Shown here: positions 1 through 6,561 of the stretch, one piece after another
Layout: every line of letters starts with the position of its first letter
How positions within the stretch are numbered: position 1 is the stretch's first letter
Assembly (NCBI GenBank): GCA_021795275.1
Contig: JAJYPO010000107.1
Span: forward strand, 1 to 7,448
DNA length: 7,448 nucleotides
Reading direction: 5' to 3'
DNA from: Nitrospirota bacterium
GTDB lineage: Bacteria > Nitrospirota_A > Leptospirillia > Leptospirillales > Leptospirillaceae
Notes under the pieces: generated by a model
Database searches by the model: none
What the model saw: only the letters and a program-made list of their open reading frames with translations
Told to the model about the DNA's origin: nothing
Translations under genes and position numbers: made by a program

Positions 1-420
1 GAGGTAGGCCACCTCCTCAAGGTAGAGCCCCTGCCCCGGATGGTAGGCCACCTCCCGGATCCGGGCATGGTCGAGAAAGGTCTCGACGCGCTTTCGTACG
101 GCCGGCTTCTGGTCGAGCACCTGGCCCACGGTGACAGTTCCGGCCAGCGGCAGGGCCCGGATCGCCTGCATGTAGAGCGCCTTGACCCGACTTTTCGCTT
201 CGAGGTAGGCCTCAAGGCGCGCCGATCCGTCGTAGGCCTCCCCGGAGGGAATGGGCACCGTCGCCGCCCGCACAAGATCGCTTCCTGACCACGGGAGCTG
301 GTAGGAGTAGATGGGTTTGGCCTTTTTCTTTTCCGTCGCGCAGGAGGAGAGGACGGCAAGCGTCAAAAGGGCGGCCAGAAGAGCGGCCGCCTTTCTCCCT
401 CCCCGATTTGTCGTGGTCAT
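1..420 (-). CDS. Lipoprotein, N-terminal part (LPP20-like), cut by the window edge
   Basis: An open frame of 140 codons starts at an ATG (420-418) and runs off the left edge with no stop. The first 27 residues form a lipoprotein signal: a basic stretch (R6, R9, K10), a hydrophobic core rich in Ala and Leu, and the lipobox LSSC with the acylated Cys at 27. Position +2 is Ala, so an outer-membrane destination is expected if Lol-type sorting applies. A short Lys-rich linker (31-35) follows. Residues about 60-140 look like a small alpha/beta domain (EAYDGSARLEAYLEAKSR, then TVGQVLDQKP and ARIREVAY), which reminds me of the LPP20 lipoprotein family; that match is from memory and tentative. The start codon lies 4 bases after the rapZ stop, and its ribosome site AGGAG sits at the very end of rapZ. 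It is probably the next gene of the same operon and translated after rapZ. Function unknown. Confidence 0.8.
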   Translation of the reverse strand, partial: MTTTNRGGRKAAALLAALLTLAVLSSCATEKKKAKPIYSYQLPWSGSDLVRAATVPIPSGEAYDGSARLEAYLEAKSRVKALYMQAIRALPLAGTVTVGQVLDQKPAVRKRVETFLDHARIREVAYHPGQGLYLEEVAYL

Positions 421-424
421 TTCA

Positions 425-1333
425 TTACTCCTGGCCGACCTCTTTCGTGTCCGGCCTGTATCGTTTTGAGTCCTTGTCGATGTCCCGATGGGCGACACGG
501 ATTCGGTAGCCCACCTTCTCGAGCCGGATGCCGAGATGTTCCGCGATTCCGACCGAACGGTGACGGCCCCCGGTGCACCCGACGGCGATCGTCAGGGTCG
601 AGCGCCTTTCCTCCGCGAAGCGGGGCAGGAGGGAAAGGAGAAATCCCGAAAATTCCCCCAGAAAAGATTCGGCTCCGCGCTCCTGGAGAAAGGACCAGAC
701 CTCCATGTCCTTCCCCGTCCGGGGACGGAGGCGGGGATCGTAGTTCGGATTGGGAAGGAAGCGGACGTCGAAGACCATGTCGGCATCCATCGGCAGTCCG
801 AACTTGAATCCGAAGGAGAGGAGATAGACCACCATGCCTCCCTCCGGCTCCGGCACGCCGTAGGACTTTCCCATGAGAATCCGGAGCTCCGCCACCGACA
901 GAAGACTGGTCTCCACGACCCTGTCCGCCCGTTTCCGGAGGGCGGCCAGCCGCTGGCGCTCCTCCCGGATCGCCTCCAGGAGGGGAAGCCCCGCTGCAAG
1001 CGAGAGCGGATGCGGACGGCGGGTCTCGGAAAAGCGGCGCATCAGGACATCGTCCCCCGCGTCGAGGAAAAGCACCTCAACCCCATGCCCCTCCACCTTC
1101 AAGCGGTCAAAGGACTGCCAGAACTCTTGGAAGAAGGCTCCCTCCCGGATGTCGACACCGATTGCCACCCGGTCGAACTTGGCGGGTCCCCTGTTCGCAA
1201 GCGCCGCGAACTGGGAGACCAGCGGAATGGGCAGATTGTCGACGCAGAAGTAGCCAAGATCCTCCAAAACGCGGAGGGTCTGGCTCTTCCCCGCGCCGGA
1301 CAAGCCGGTCACAAACAGAAAACTGAGGCTCAT
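425..1333 (-). CDS. rapZ: RapZ/YvcJ family P-loop nucleotide-binding regulator
   Basis: The product is 302 residues, close to the usual length of about 285. It has the N-terminal Walker A GLSGAGKS (10-17), then the family signatures YFCVDNLP (28-35), FLDA (89-92), ETRRPHPL (103-110), SFGFKFG (173-179) and VFDVRFLPNP (187-196). The C-terminal domain carries GCTGGRHRSV (252-261) and HRD (282-284). In E. coli, RapZ binds glucosamine-6-phosphate and directs the small RNA GlmZ to RNase E, controlling GlmS and so amino-sugar supply. In Bacillus the homologue YvcJ is a nucleotide-binding protein with a different phenotype. No GlmZ-like RNA is visible here, so the exact role is inferred only as regulatory. 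The ATG at 1333 is chosen because it follows a strong purine-rich ribosome site (GGGGAGGGGG) and puts the P-loop at its normal distance. It lies 42 bases after hpf, with no ptsN between. Confidence 0.95.
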   Translation of the reverse strand: MSLSFLFVTGLSGAGKSQTLRVLEDLGYFCVDNLPIPLVSQFAALANRGPAKFDRVAIGVDIREGAFFQEFWQSFDRLKVEGHGVEVLFLDAGDDVLMRRFSETRRPHPLSLAAGLPLLEAIREERQRLAALRKRADRVVETSLLSVAELRILMGKSYGVPEPEGGMVVYLLSFGFKFGLPMDADMVFDVRFLPNPNYDPRLRPRTGKDMEVWSFLQERGAESFLGEFSGFLLSLLPRFAEERRSTLTIAVGCTGGRHRSVGIAEHLGIRLEKVGYRIRVAHRDIDKDSKRYRPDTKEVGQE

Positions 1334-1344
1334 TCCCCCTCCCC

Positions 1345-1377
1345 GACCGGATCCGGGCCACGGTCCGGCGGCCGGTC
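1345..1377 (-). other. Intercistronic GC hairpin between hpf and rapZ
   Basis: On the minus strand GACCGG (1377-1372, overlapping the hpf stop) is the exact reverse complement of CCGGTC (1350-1345). Further CCGG pairs lie inside the loop, so a two-tier GC-only hairpin is possible. It ends just before the rapZ ribosome site. No U-run follows, so it is not an intrinsic terminator. A role in mRNA processing or stability is conjecture. Confidence 0.35.
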
Positions 1378-1900
1378 AGACCGGCTCGATCTGTCCCAGT
1401 GAACCATCCCGACGCCGATAGAGGAGCCGCATCGACGAGCTTTCCGGATCGAGATAGAGGAAGAAGTCCTTGTCCAGGAGCTCCATCTGGACGATGGCGT
1501 CGTCGAGGGACATGGCCTTCACGGGGAACTTCTTGGTCTTGACGAGCGCGGGAAGCTGAAAGGGCTTCGTCTCCGAAAGATGCGACAGCACCTCTTCATG
1601 GCGGGATCCGGTCCGGTTGGTGAGGAACTTCTCCCTGAACCGGTGGATCTGGCGCTCGAGCTTGTCCACCACGAGGTCGAGCGAGCCGTAGAGATCGGAG
1701 GTCACCGATTCCGCATGGATCATCTTCCCGTGGGTGTGCAGGGTAATCTCGATCTTCTGGCGATACTTTTCCACCGCCAGGACCACCTCGGCCTTGGCGG
1801 ACTCGCTGACGAGGCGCGCCACCCGGTGAAGTTTTTCCGTCACCTGGTTGCGGATCGCATCGGTGAGGTCAATATGTCGTCCTGTCAAAAGAATTTCCAT
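1376..1900 (-). CDS. hpf: Ribosome hibernation promoting factor, long form
   Basis: The 174-residue product has two parts. The N-terminal S30AE/YfiA-like domain (about 1-95, starting MEILLTGRHIDLTDAI) binds the small ribosomal subunit at the mRNA and tRNA sites. The C-terminal domain (about 117-174) has the typical long-HPF pattern VKTKKFPVKAM, AIVQMELL, FFLYLD and YRRRDGSLGQIEP. This tail is what lets long HPF join two 70S ribosomes into an inactive 100S dimer by itself; the short enterobacterial HPF lacks it and works with RMF. The linker (about 96-116) is polar and probably flexible. The start at 1900 has GGAGG four bases upstream. It lies 33 bases after rpoN, the usual rpoN-hpf neighbourhood, so expression with sigma-54 is expected. 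Confidence 0.95.
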   Translation of the reverse strand: MEILLTGRHIDLTDAIRNQVTEKLHRVARLVSESAKAEVVLAVEKYRQKIEITLHTHGKMIHAESVTSDLYGSLDLVVDKLERQIHRFREKFLTNRTGSRHEEVLSHLSETKPFQLPALVKTKKFPVKAMSLDDAIVQMELLDKDFFLYLDPESSSMRLLYRRRDGSLGQIEPV

Positions 1901-1933
1901 CGTTCCTCCATGAATGGTGATCGTTACGGTGCT

Positions 1934-3427
1934 CTAGGTTTTCTGGGTCCTGGGGTCCCAGGGTCCTCGCCGGCGCTGGCTGACGGAGGGGATATCGAGT
2001 TCGGTGCGATACTTGGCGACCGTCCTCCGGGCGATGACCACCCCGCTTCCGGCCAGCTTTTCCACAATTTCCTGGTCCGTGAGGGGATCCTCCGGGGGTT
2101 CGGCCTTCACCAGCTGCCGAATTTGCTCCCGGACGCTGACGGCCGAATGATCTCCTCCGCCGGAGGAGGACGGCACGCTGCCCGAAAAGAAATACTTGAG
2201 CTCGACCACCCCGAAGGGGGTCTCGGCATATTTCTGGTTGGTGACCCGAGAAATGGTCGACTCGTGCAGCCCCAGCTCCTGGGCGATCGTCCGGAGTACC
2301 AGAGGGCGGAGCGCCGTGGGCCCCTTCCGGAAGAACGCTTCCTGGTGCTTGAGAATGCTCTCTCCCACACGGAGGATGGTCCGGCGCCGCTGGTCGACGC
2401 TTTTGAGGAACCACTGGGCTGCCCGCATCTTCTCCTCGAGGTAGTCGCGGAGCTCTTCCTTCTTGGGAGCCGACTTGAGCATGGCCCTGTAGGAGGGCTG
2501 GATCCGGAGCTTGGGAAGGCCCTGCTCGTTCATTGCGACTCGCAGGATCCCGTCGTCGTCCTCGTAGAAACGGAGGTCAGGAACGACGATCGACGGACTC
2601 TCCCGATAGTAGGGACGGCCCGGCTTCGGCTCGAGCGAACGGATGAAGGCGATCGCCTCCGCCACCTCGCCGACGGGCACCTTGAGTCCCCGGGCGATCG
2701 CCTTGGTCCCCATCTCCAGGAAATCCTCGAAATAGTCGGCCAGGATCTGTCCCGGGAGATTCTTGTCCTGCCCCAGATGGCGCGCCTGGATCATCAGGCA
2801 CTCCTTGAGGGAGCGGGCGCACACTCCGGGAGGATCGAATTCCTGGATCGTCTCGATGACGTGGGGAAGGGAAGCTCCTTCAAGAAGTCCGGAGGGGACC
2901 TCGGCGGAGTCGAGATGAAGGTATCCGTCCTCGTCGAGGTTTCCGATCAGGTAGGTGGCCAGGGTGCGTTCGACGGTGGTGAGGGTGGTGAAGGACAGCT
3001 GCCATTCGAGGTGGTCGGCCAGGGTGGTAGGGGCGGCCAGGACCTTCTCGAAGGAAAACTCCCCAGAGTCCGCCTCCCTCAGGGTCCGCTCCTCCCGGTG
3101 GAAGGCTTCCTCGTCGAGATTTTCGTCGACCGAATACTCCCAGTTGGAAAGGGGGTCGGGGACCCGGTCCTCGTCCTCCGCGACAGGATTCTCCGGACGG
3201 GTGTCCTCCCCCATCGAATGGAGGCTTTCCCCGTCGGAGCCTTCGGAGGACCACTCCTCCGGTTCCTGGGCGTCCTCCTCGATCTCCAGCACCGGGTTCT
3301 CGAGGACGATGTCCTGCATCTCCTGGGCCAGGTCGAGCCGGTTCAGCATCAGCAGGTGGATCGCCTGCTGAAGCTGGGGGGTCATGACCATTTTCTGGGA
3401 GAGGCGGACCTCGAGCTGCTGCTTCAT
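1934..3427 (-). CDS. rpoN: RNA polymerase sigma-54 factor
   Basis: The product is 497 residues, normal for RpoN. Region I (about 1-50) is Gln/Leu-rich: [20 protein letters not shown], followed by [15 protein letters not shown]; it contacts bacterial enhancer-binding proteins and holds the polymerase closed. Region II (about 50-125) is acidic and poorly ordered, with many Glu and Asp. Region III holds the core-binding part (about 125-320) and a helix-turn-helix for the -12 element (about 376-397, [19 protein letters not shown]). The RpoN box ARRTVAKYR (466-474) reads the -24 element. All domains are intact, so the factor should be functional. Its ATG overlaps the lptB stop as ATGA, indicating translational coupling, with AGGTG six bases upstream as ribosome site. 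Sigma-54 needs an enhancer-binding ATPase, and none is encoded in this window. I saw no clear TGGCAC...TTGC promoter here, so autoregulation is not supported. Confidence 0.97.
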   Translation of the reverse strand: MKQQLEVRLSQKMVMTPQLQQAIHLLMLNRLDLAQEMQDIVLENPVLEIEEDAQEPEEWSSEGSDGESLHSMGEDTRPENPVAEDEDRVPDPLSNWEYSVDENLDEEAFHREERTLREADSGEFSFEKVLAAPTTLADHLEWQLSFTTLTTVERTLATYLIGNLDEDGYLHLDSAEVPSGLLEGASLPHVIETIQEFDPPGVCARSLKECLMIQARHLGQDKNLPGQILADYFEDFLEMGTKAIARGLKVPVGEVAEAIAFIRSLEPKPGRPYYRESPSIVVPDLRFYEDDDGILRVAMNEQGLPKLRIQPSYRAMLKSAPKKEELRDYLEEKMRAAQWFLKSVDQRRRTILRVGESILKHQEAFFRKGPTALRPLVLRTIAQELGLHESTISRVTNQKYAETPFGVVELKYFFSGSVPSSSGGGDHSAVSVREQIRQLVKAEPPEDPLTDQEIVEKLAGSGVVIARRTVAKYRTELDIPSVSQRRRGPWDPRTQKT

Positions 3428-4170
3428 CCAGACACCTGCGCCATGTCGGCGTTCAGAAGGAATCTCTCTCCGAGGTAGAACTCCCTGACGCGTGGACTCG
3501 AGGCAATCTGGCGGGGAGTTCCCTCCTCCAGGATCTGCCCCTGGTTGATGACATAGGCCCGGTCGGTGATCTCGAGCGTCTCCCGGACGTTGTGGTCGGT
3601 GATGAGGACCCCGATGCCACGGGACTTGAGCTGGGCGATGATTTTCTGGATTTCGATGACGGCGATGGGGTCGATGCCGGCGAAGGGCTCGTCGAGAAGG
3701 ATGTACTCGGGCTTCGTGGCCAGAGCCCGGGCGACCTCCACCCGTCGCCGTTCCCCTCCGGAGAGGGTGTAGGCCTTGCTCTCGGTCAGGTGGGTGACGT
3801 TCAGCTCGGCGAGGAGGGTCTGGAGGCGCTCCTCCCGTTCCGCAGGGGTGAGATCCATGAACTCGAGGACAGCCATGATGTTGTCCCGGACGGAAAGCTT
3901 GCGGAAGATCGAGGATTCCTGGGGAAGATAGCTGATGCCGAGGCGGGCCCGCTTGTGCATGGGCTCCTTCGAGATGTCCTTCCCCCCCATCATGATCCTT
4001 CCTCCGTCCGGACGCACAAGCCCCACGATCATGTAGAAGGAGGTGGTCTTTCCGGCCCCGTTCGGCCCCAGGAGTCCCACGACCTCTCCGGGATTGACGT
4101 GGAGGTTGACTCCGTTGACAACCTTCCGCTTGTGATAGGCCTTTTCGAGCCCGATGGCCTCAATGGACAT
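3424..4170 (-). CDS. lptB: LPS export ABC transporter ATP-binding protein LptB
   Basis: The product is 248 residues, the usual LptB size. It shows a complete ABC ATPase: Walker A GPNGAGKT (35-42), Q-loop LPQE (Gln84) in the LptB-typical [18 protein letters not shown] stretch, signature [15 protein letters not shown] (136-150), Walker B YILLDEP (156-162) with catalytic Glu161, FAGIDPIAV (163-171), and H-loop His193 in [10 protein letters not shown]. LptB works in the cytoplasm as a dimer under LptF and LptG, powering extraction of LPS from the inner membrane into the LptC-LptA bridge. LptF and LptG are not in the window and are often encoded elsewhere. The start at 4170 has GAGAGGGG five bases upstream and overlaps the end of lptA by 11 bases. 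The motif set and the lptC-lptA context make LptB much more likely than a branched-chain amino-acid LivF/LivG ATPase, which is a similar fold. Confidence 0.97.
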   Translation of the reverse strand: MSIEAIGLEKAYHKRKVVNGVNLHVNPGEVVGLLGPNGAGKTTSFYMIVGLVRPDGGRIMMGGKDISKEPMHKRARLGISYLPQESSIFRKLSVRDNIMAVLEFMDLTPAEREERLQTLLAELNVTHLTESKAYTLSGGERRRVEVARALATKPEYILLDEPFAGIDPIAVIEIQKIIAQLKSRGIGVLITDHNVRETLEITDRAYVINQGQILEEGTPRQIASSPRVREFYLGERFLLNADMAQVSG

Positions 4171-4801
4171 CGGCGCCCCTCTCTTGCCCCATCCCGGATC
4201 CCTTCCCCGACGCGGAGGATTTCTTTCTTTTGTGGGGAGACAGCAGCATCAGACTATGTCCCTGGATCACGCTCTTGTTGAGCCTCGTAAAAAAGGTGAT
4301 GCGCTCTCCCGACATCCGGTCCCCGTTCTGAATCACCACCGGCTCCTCCGTAAGGACGAACACATGGGCCGCCTGGATGTAGACGGCCTTGCCGGCATAG
4401 GCGATCCGCCTCGGCGTATGGATCACGACGTGGCCCGTCGCGACCATGGTCTCGACGCGCTGGCTCGACGACCCGCCCTTCGACTGCTCCATCAAGGTCT
4501 TCCCCTTCCCCGCCTTCTTCAGATAGACGACCAGATCGTCCGCGTGGAGCCGGAGGGTTCCCTTGACCAAGTGCACATGGCCTGAAAAGGTGATTTCGTT
4601 CTCGATGTTCCGGGCCAGCATGTGATCGGCCCGAACGACCATCGAGACCGGAGCCTTGTCCTTCGACTTTCCCTTCGGGGGAGGAGGGCCGGCCCCGGCC
4701 CCTCCGGGCCGGCCGAGTCCCAGTGCGGCCAGAAGAAGAATCCCCGCGAAACCCCGGGCGAATCGCCCTCCCCGGCCCATGTCAACCGGCAAAGACGGCA
4801 T
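4160..4801 (-). CDS. lptA: Periplasmic LPS transport protein LptA (OstA-like)
   Basis: With the start at 4801 the product is 213 residues. Residues 1-38 look like a signal peptide (basic R10, R13, R16, then [14 protein letters not shown], ending near AGAG). A Pro/Lys-rich linker (39-50) follows. The OstA/LptA domain covers about 51-185: [60 protein letters not shown], and [17 protein letters not shown]. This beta-jellyroll family carries LPS across the periplasm between LptC and LptD. The tail (190-213) is basic and Ser/Gly-rich, likely disordered. Starts are possible at 4861, 4807, 4801 and 4780. I chose 4801 because GAGGG (4812-4808) sits six bases upstream; 4780 would give 206 residues and a shorter n-region. 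It overlaps lptC by 20 bases and lptB by 11, so translation is probably coupled. Confidence 0.88.
   Translation of the reverse strand: MPSLPVDMGRGGRFARGFAGILLLAALGLGRPGGAGAGPPPPKGKSKDKAPVSMVVRADHMLARNIENEITFSGHVHLVKGTLRLHADDLVVYLKKAGKGKTLMEQSKGGSSSQRVETMVATGHVVIHTPRRIAYAGKAVYIQAAHVFVLTEEPVVIQNGDRMSGERITFFTRLNKSVIQGHSLMLLSPHKRKKSSASGKGSGMGQERGADVH
4687..4714. repeat. 9-bp GC-only inverted repeat inside lptA
   Basis: GGCCGGCCC (4687-4695) and GGGCCGGCC (4706-4714) are exact reverse complements separated by 10 bases. The repeat lies in the part of lptA that encodes the end of the signal peptide and the Gly/Pro-rich linker, about 90-115 bases into the gene. It may simply follow from Gly, Ala and Pro codons in a GC-rich genome, but it would fold into a very stable mRNA hairpin. 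Confidence 0.6.
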
Positions 4802-5360
4802 GCACATCCCTCGCAAGGGTAAAGGATTGCGTCTTCGGAACCGATGAAAGCCCGACTCCATGGATCACCACCCCCCGGCTGACGAGGGTCACGGACCCCC
4901 TTGTTGTGATGGTATCGGAGGCGTCGTGGTAATGCAATTGCCGGGCCACAAGAAGCAGCCCGCTGGAAAAGGCAGCGGAGACCGGGATGGAGCGTCCGGA
5001 GACCAGGAACTGGTGTCCTGGCTGGTCGATGACCCCCTCCTGGCTTCTGATGTCGAGCATCAGGGACGTGGTCAGAATGATGTGGGCGGACAGCTCGGAG
5101 AGCCTGGTCCGGGAGTGGTCCTCTCCGACAGTGGCCGATTTCGCCCGCACGAACCATCGCGTCCGGGAACGATAGGTCCGGGAATAGGTAAAATTCCGGA
5201 TGATCACCGCCGGTTTCGGAAGGGGATGGGTATCTGTCGGCACGGTACCGCGGTCGGAGACATGGCGCCTGGCCAGGAACCCGAAGAGAAGAATGGCCGC
5301 GATCAGCGGGACAAGGGAGACGAGAACGACGACGGTTTTCTTCCGCAGAAACGTCAGCAC
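4782..5360 (-). CDS. lptC: LPS export inner-membrane anchor LptC
   Basis: The product is 192 residues, as usual for LptC. It has a short basic N-terminus (FLRKK) and one membrane helix (about 9-30, VVVLVSLVPLIAAILLFGF), then a periplasmic domain with the LptC-type pattern: YSRTYRSRTRWFVRAKSATV, followed by LSELSAHI, later VIDQPGHQFLVSGRSI and DTITTRGSVTLVSRGVVIHG. LptC sits on the LptBFG complex and passes LPS to LptA. The start codon is GTG at 5360-5358. It is preceded by AGGAG with eight bases between, no other in-frame start lies upstream, and the nearby ATG is out of frame and hits a stop after four codons. Sequence is weakly conserved in this family, so the call rests on size, topology and the position immediately before lptA and lptB. 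The lptA ribosome site lies inside its 3' end. Confidence 0.88.
   Translation of the reverse strand: MLTFLRKKTVVVLVSLVPLIAAILLFGFLARRHVSDRGTVPTDTHPLPKPAVIIRNFTYSRTYRSRTRWFVRAKSATVGEDHSRTRLSELSAHIILTTSLMLDIRSQEGVIDQPGHQFLVSGRSIPVSAAFSSGLLLVARQLHYHDASDTITTRGSVTLVSRGVVIHGVGLSSVPKTQSFTLARDVHAVFAG
4808..4812 (-). promoter_or_regulatory. Ribosome binding site deciding the lptA start
   Basis: GAGGG on the minus strand lies six bases before ATG 4801 and within the last codons of lptC. The alternative ATG 4780 has no comparable purine run at the right distance. This supports the 213-residue LptA and coupling to lptC translation. Confidence 0.55.
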
Positions 5361-5423
5361 TTGACCATCTCCTGCGGGTCCGGCCCGGGAAGAAACGGCC
5401 TGACGCCCCCGGAGGACACGTCC

Positions 5424-6386
5424 CTATTCCGAAAAATCGTGAAAAAGCCGCTTGAGGGCATCGATCCCTTCGGAGATCGCCGAGGCGGAGTTCCGAAGCT
5501 GCCGGGATTCATCCTCCGACAGGGGAAGCTCCACGATCTCCTCGAGCCCCTGGTTTCCGAGTCGGACAGGAACCCCGACGAAGGCCTCCTTGATCCCGTA
5601 TTCGCCCTGAAGGAAAACCGAGCTCGGAATGATCCGGTGGCGGTCGTGAAGAATCGATTCGATCATCGAGTAGGTCGCGGCCGCAGGAGCGAAATAGGCG
5701 GAAGAGTCCTTCATCAGGTGGACGATCTCGGCGCCGCCGTCACGGGTCCGCTGGACGATCGCCGCCAGCCGGTCGGCCGGAACCATCTTCCGGACGGGAA
5801 CGCCGGCGATCGTCGAGAAATCGAGGAGCGGAACCATCTGGTCCCCATGGCCACCCATGACCAGACTCTGGATGTTCGAGACCGAGGTCCGGGTCTCCTC
5901 GGACAGGAAGTAGGCGAAGCGGGAAGAATCGAGGGCGCCCCCCATCCCGATCACCCGTTCACGGGCAAAGCCGGTCACGCGCCAGAGGACGTAGGCCATG
6001 AGGTCCATGGGATTGGTCACGGCGATCACGATGCTGTCGGGGGCGAACGTCCGCACGTTGAAGGCGACATCCCGAATGATTTCACCGTTCTTCGTCAGAA
6101 GGTCGTCCCGGGACATCCCCGGCTTGCGGGAAAAGCCTGCGGTCACCACGACCACGGAGGAGTCGGCGATGTCCTCGTAGCGCCCCGTGCCCCGGATCCG
6201 GGTGTCGAACCCCAGGAGAGGTCCCGCCTCAAGGATGTCGAGGGCCTTCCCCTGGGCCACCCCATCCCGGATATCCAGGAGAACGACGTCGGCCAGTCCG
6301 TTCTCAACGATCTTCTGGGCCGTGGTCGCTCCCACGTTTCCCGCCCCGATAATACTGACCTTGCGTCTCTTTTTCACTGTTCGCAC
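5424..6386 (-). CDS. mdh: NAD-dependent malate dehydrogenase (LDH-like type)
   Basis: The cytoplasmic enzyme interconverts malate and oxaloacetate with NAD(H) in the oxidative or reductive TCA cycle. With the GTG start at 6386 it has 320 residues, close to the usual 310-320. Visible are the Rossmann motif GAGNVG (14-19), Asp38 at the end of beta-2 (NAD preference), the mobile loop TAGFSRKPGMSRDDLL with substrate Arg87 and Arg93, TNPMD (124-128, Asn125), LDSSR with Asp153 and Arg156, and catalytic His180 in MGGHGD. Arg at 87, where lactate dehydrogenases have Gln, favours malate over lactate dehydrogenase. Starts further up exist (ATG 6401, GTG 6521), but 6521 falls at the predicted transcript start and ATG 6401 has its purine run directly against it. 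AAGGAG (6398-6393) sits six bases before GTG 6386, giving the typical short N-terminus. It is separated from lptC by 63 bases with no clear terminator. Confidence 0.93.
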   Translation of the reverse strand: MRTVKKRRKVSIIGAGNVGATTAQKIVENGLADVVLLDIRDGVAQGKALDILEAGPLLGFDTRIRGTGRYEDIADSSVVVVTAGFSRKPGMSRDDLLTKNGEIIRDVAFNVRTFAPDSIVIAVTNPMDLMAYVLWRVTGFARERVIGMGGALDSSRFAYFLSEETRTSVSNIQSLVMGGHGDQMVPLLDFSTIAGVPVRKMVPADRLAAIVQRTRDGGAEIVHLMKDSSAYFAPAAATYSMIESILHDRHRIIPSSVFLQGEYGIKEAFVGVPVRLGNQGLEEIVELPLSEDESRQLRNSASAISEGIDALKRLFHDFSE

Positions 6387-6526
6387 AAAACTCTCCTTCA
6401 TTCCTTCCGGAAGGCGTGGACATGATCCGTCCGGTTTTTCTTGACGTGAAGGCGTAAGGGCCTTCCCGGAACGGCTGGGCCATCCGGAGGTATCACTCAG
6501 ACCCTCAGGGATCCGACACACGAGTG
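6387..6526 (-). promoter_or_regulatory. mdh 5' leader with alternative GAAGG/CCTTC pairings
   Basis: If transcription starts near 6526, the leader is about 140 bases. On the minus strand it has a 6-bp hairpin GAAGGC (6465-6460)/GCCTTC (6453-6448) with a six-base loop, then a perfect 12-base palindrome CCTTCCGGAAGG (6414-6403), then the mdh ribosome site in GAAGGAG (6399-6393). In total there are three GAAGG copies and two CCTTC copies, so the ribosome site can either pair with CCTTC at 6414-6410 or be left free. The sequences are certain; a regulatory role is inference. Confidence 0.4.
6393..6398 (-). promoter_or_regulatory. Ribosome binding site deciding the mdh start
   Basis: AAGGAG lies six bases before GTG 6386. 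This is a better fit than ATG 6401, whose GGAAGGA run abuts the start codon with no spacer. It is the basis for the shorter mdh model. Confidence 0.65.
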
Positions 6527-6532
6527 CTTAGG

Positions 6533-6561
6533 ATCATACGCAAACGGGAGAAGAAAGGCAA
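6533..6561 (-). promoter_or_regulatory. Sigma-70-like promoter for the mdh-lpt-rpoN operon
   Basis: On the minus strand a -35 box TTGCCT (6561-6556) and a -10 box TATGAT (6538-6533, one mismatch to TATAAT) are separated by exactly 17 bases. Transcription would start near 6526. It lies in the only sizeable non-coding gap of the window and points at mdh, so it probably drives the whole downstream run. The upstream half of the gap (6562-6651) has only weak stem candidates after the efflux gene, such as CGCTT/GAGCG near 6625-6638, with no U-run. I therefore call no terminator there. Confidence 0.6.

Noticed and set aside
488..1402. A 304-codon open frame on the plus strand, opposite rapZ
   Set aside because: It is antisense to rapZ, whose motifs are intact along the whole length; no domain or convincing ribosome site was seen.
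1580..3478. A 632-codon open frame on the plus strand, opposite hpf and rpoN
   Set aside because: It lies wholly antisense to two intact, well-conserved genes, has no recognisable domain, and is rich in His, Gly, Asp and Leu. Long antisense frames are expected opposite GC-rich genes.
5361..5423. Possible terminator or promoter between mdh and lptC
   Set aside because: Only a 4-bp palindrome (GGACGTGTCC) and GC-rich sequence are present; there is no stable stem with a U-run and no paired -35/-10 boxes.
4860..6425. A 521-codon open frame on the plus strand, opposite lptC and mdh
   Set aside because: It is antisense to lptC and mdh and shows no family motif. Its composition matches a codon-bias shadow, and it crosses the mdh-lptC gap without any sign of its own start signals.
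6319..6483. Short upstream frame of about 54 codons starting at ATG 6483 in the mdh leader and running into mdh out of frame
   Set aside because: It has no usable ribosome site and no recognisable leader-peptide pattern such as a run of one amino acid.
6387..6521. N-terminal extension of mdh by 45 codons, from GTG 6521
   Set aside because: The extension is not like any malate dehydrogenase N-terminus, starts at or next to the predicted transcript start, and a well-spaced AAGGAG supports GTG 6386.
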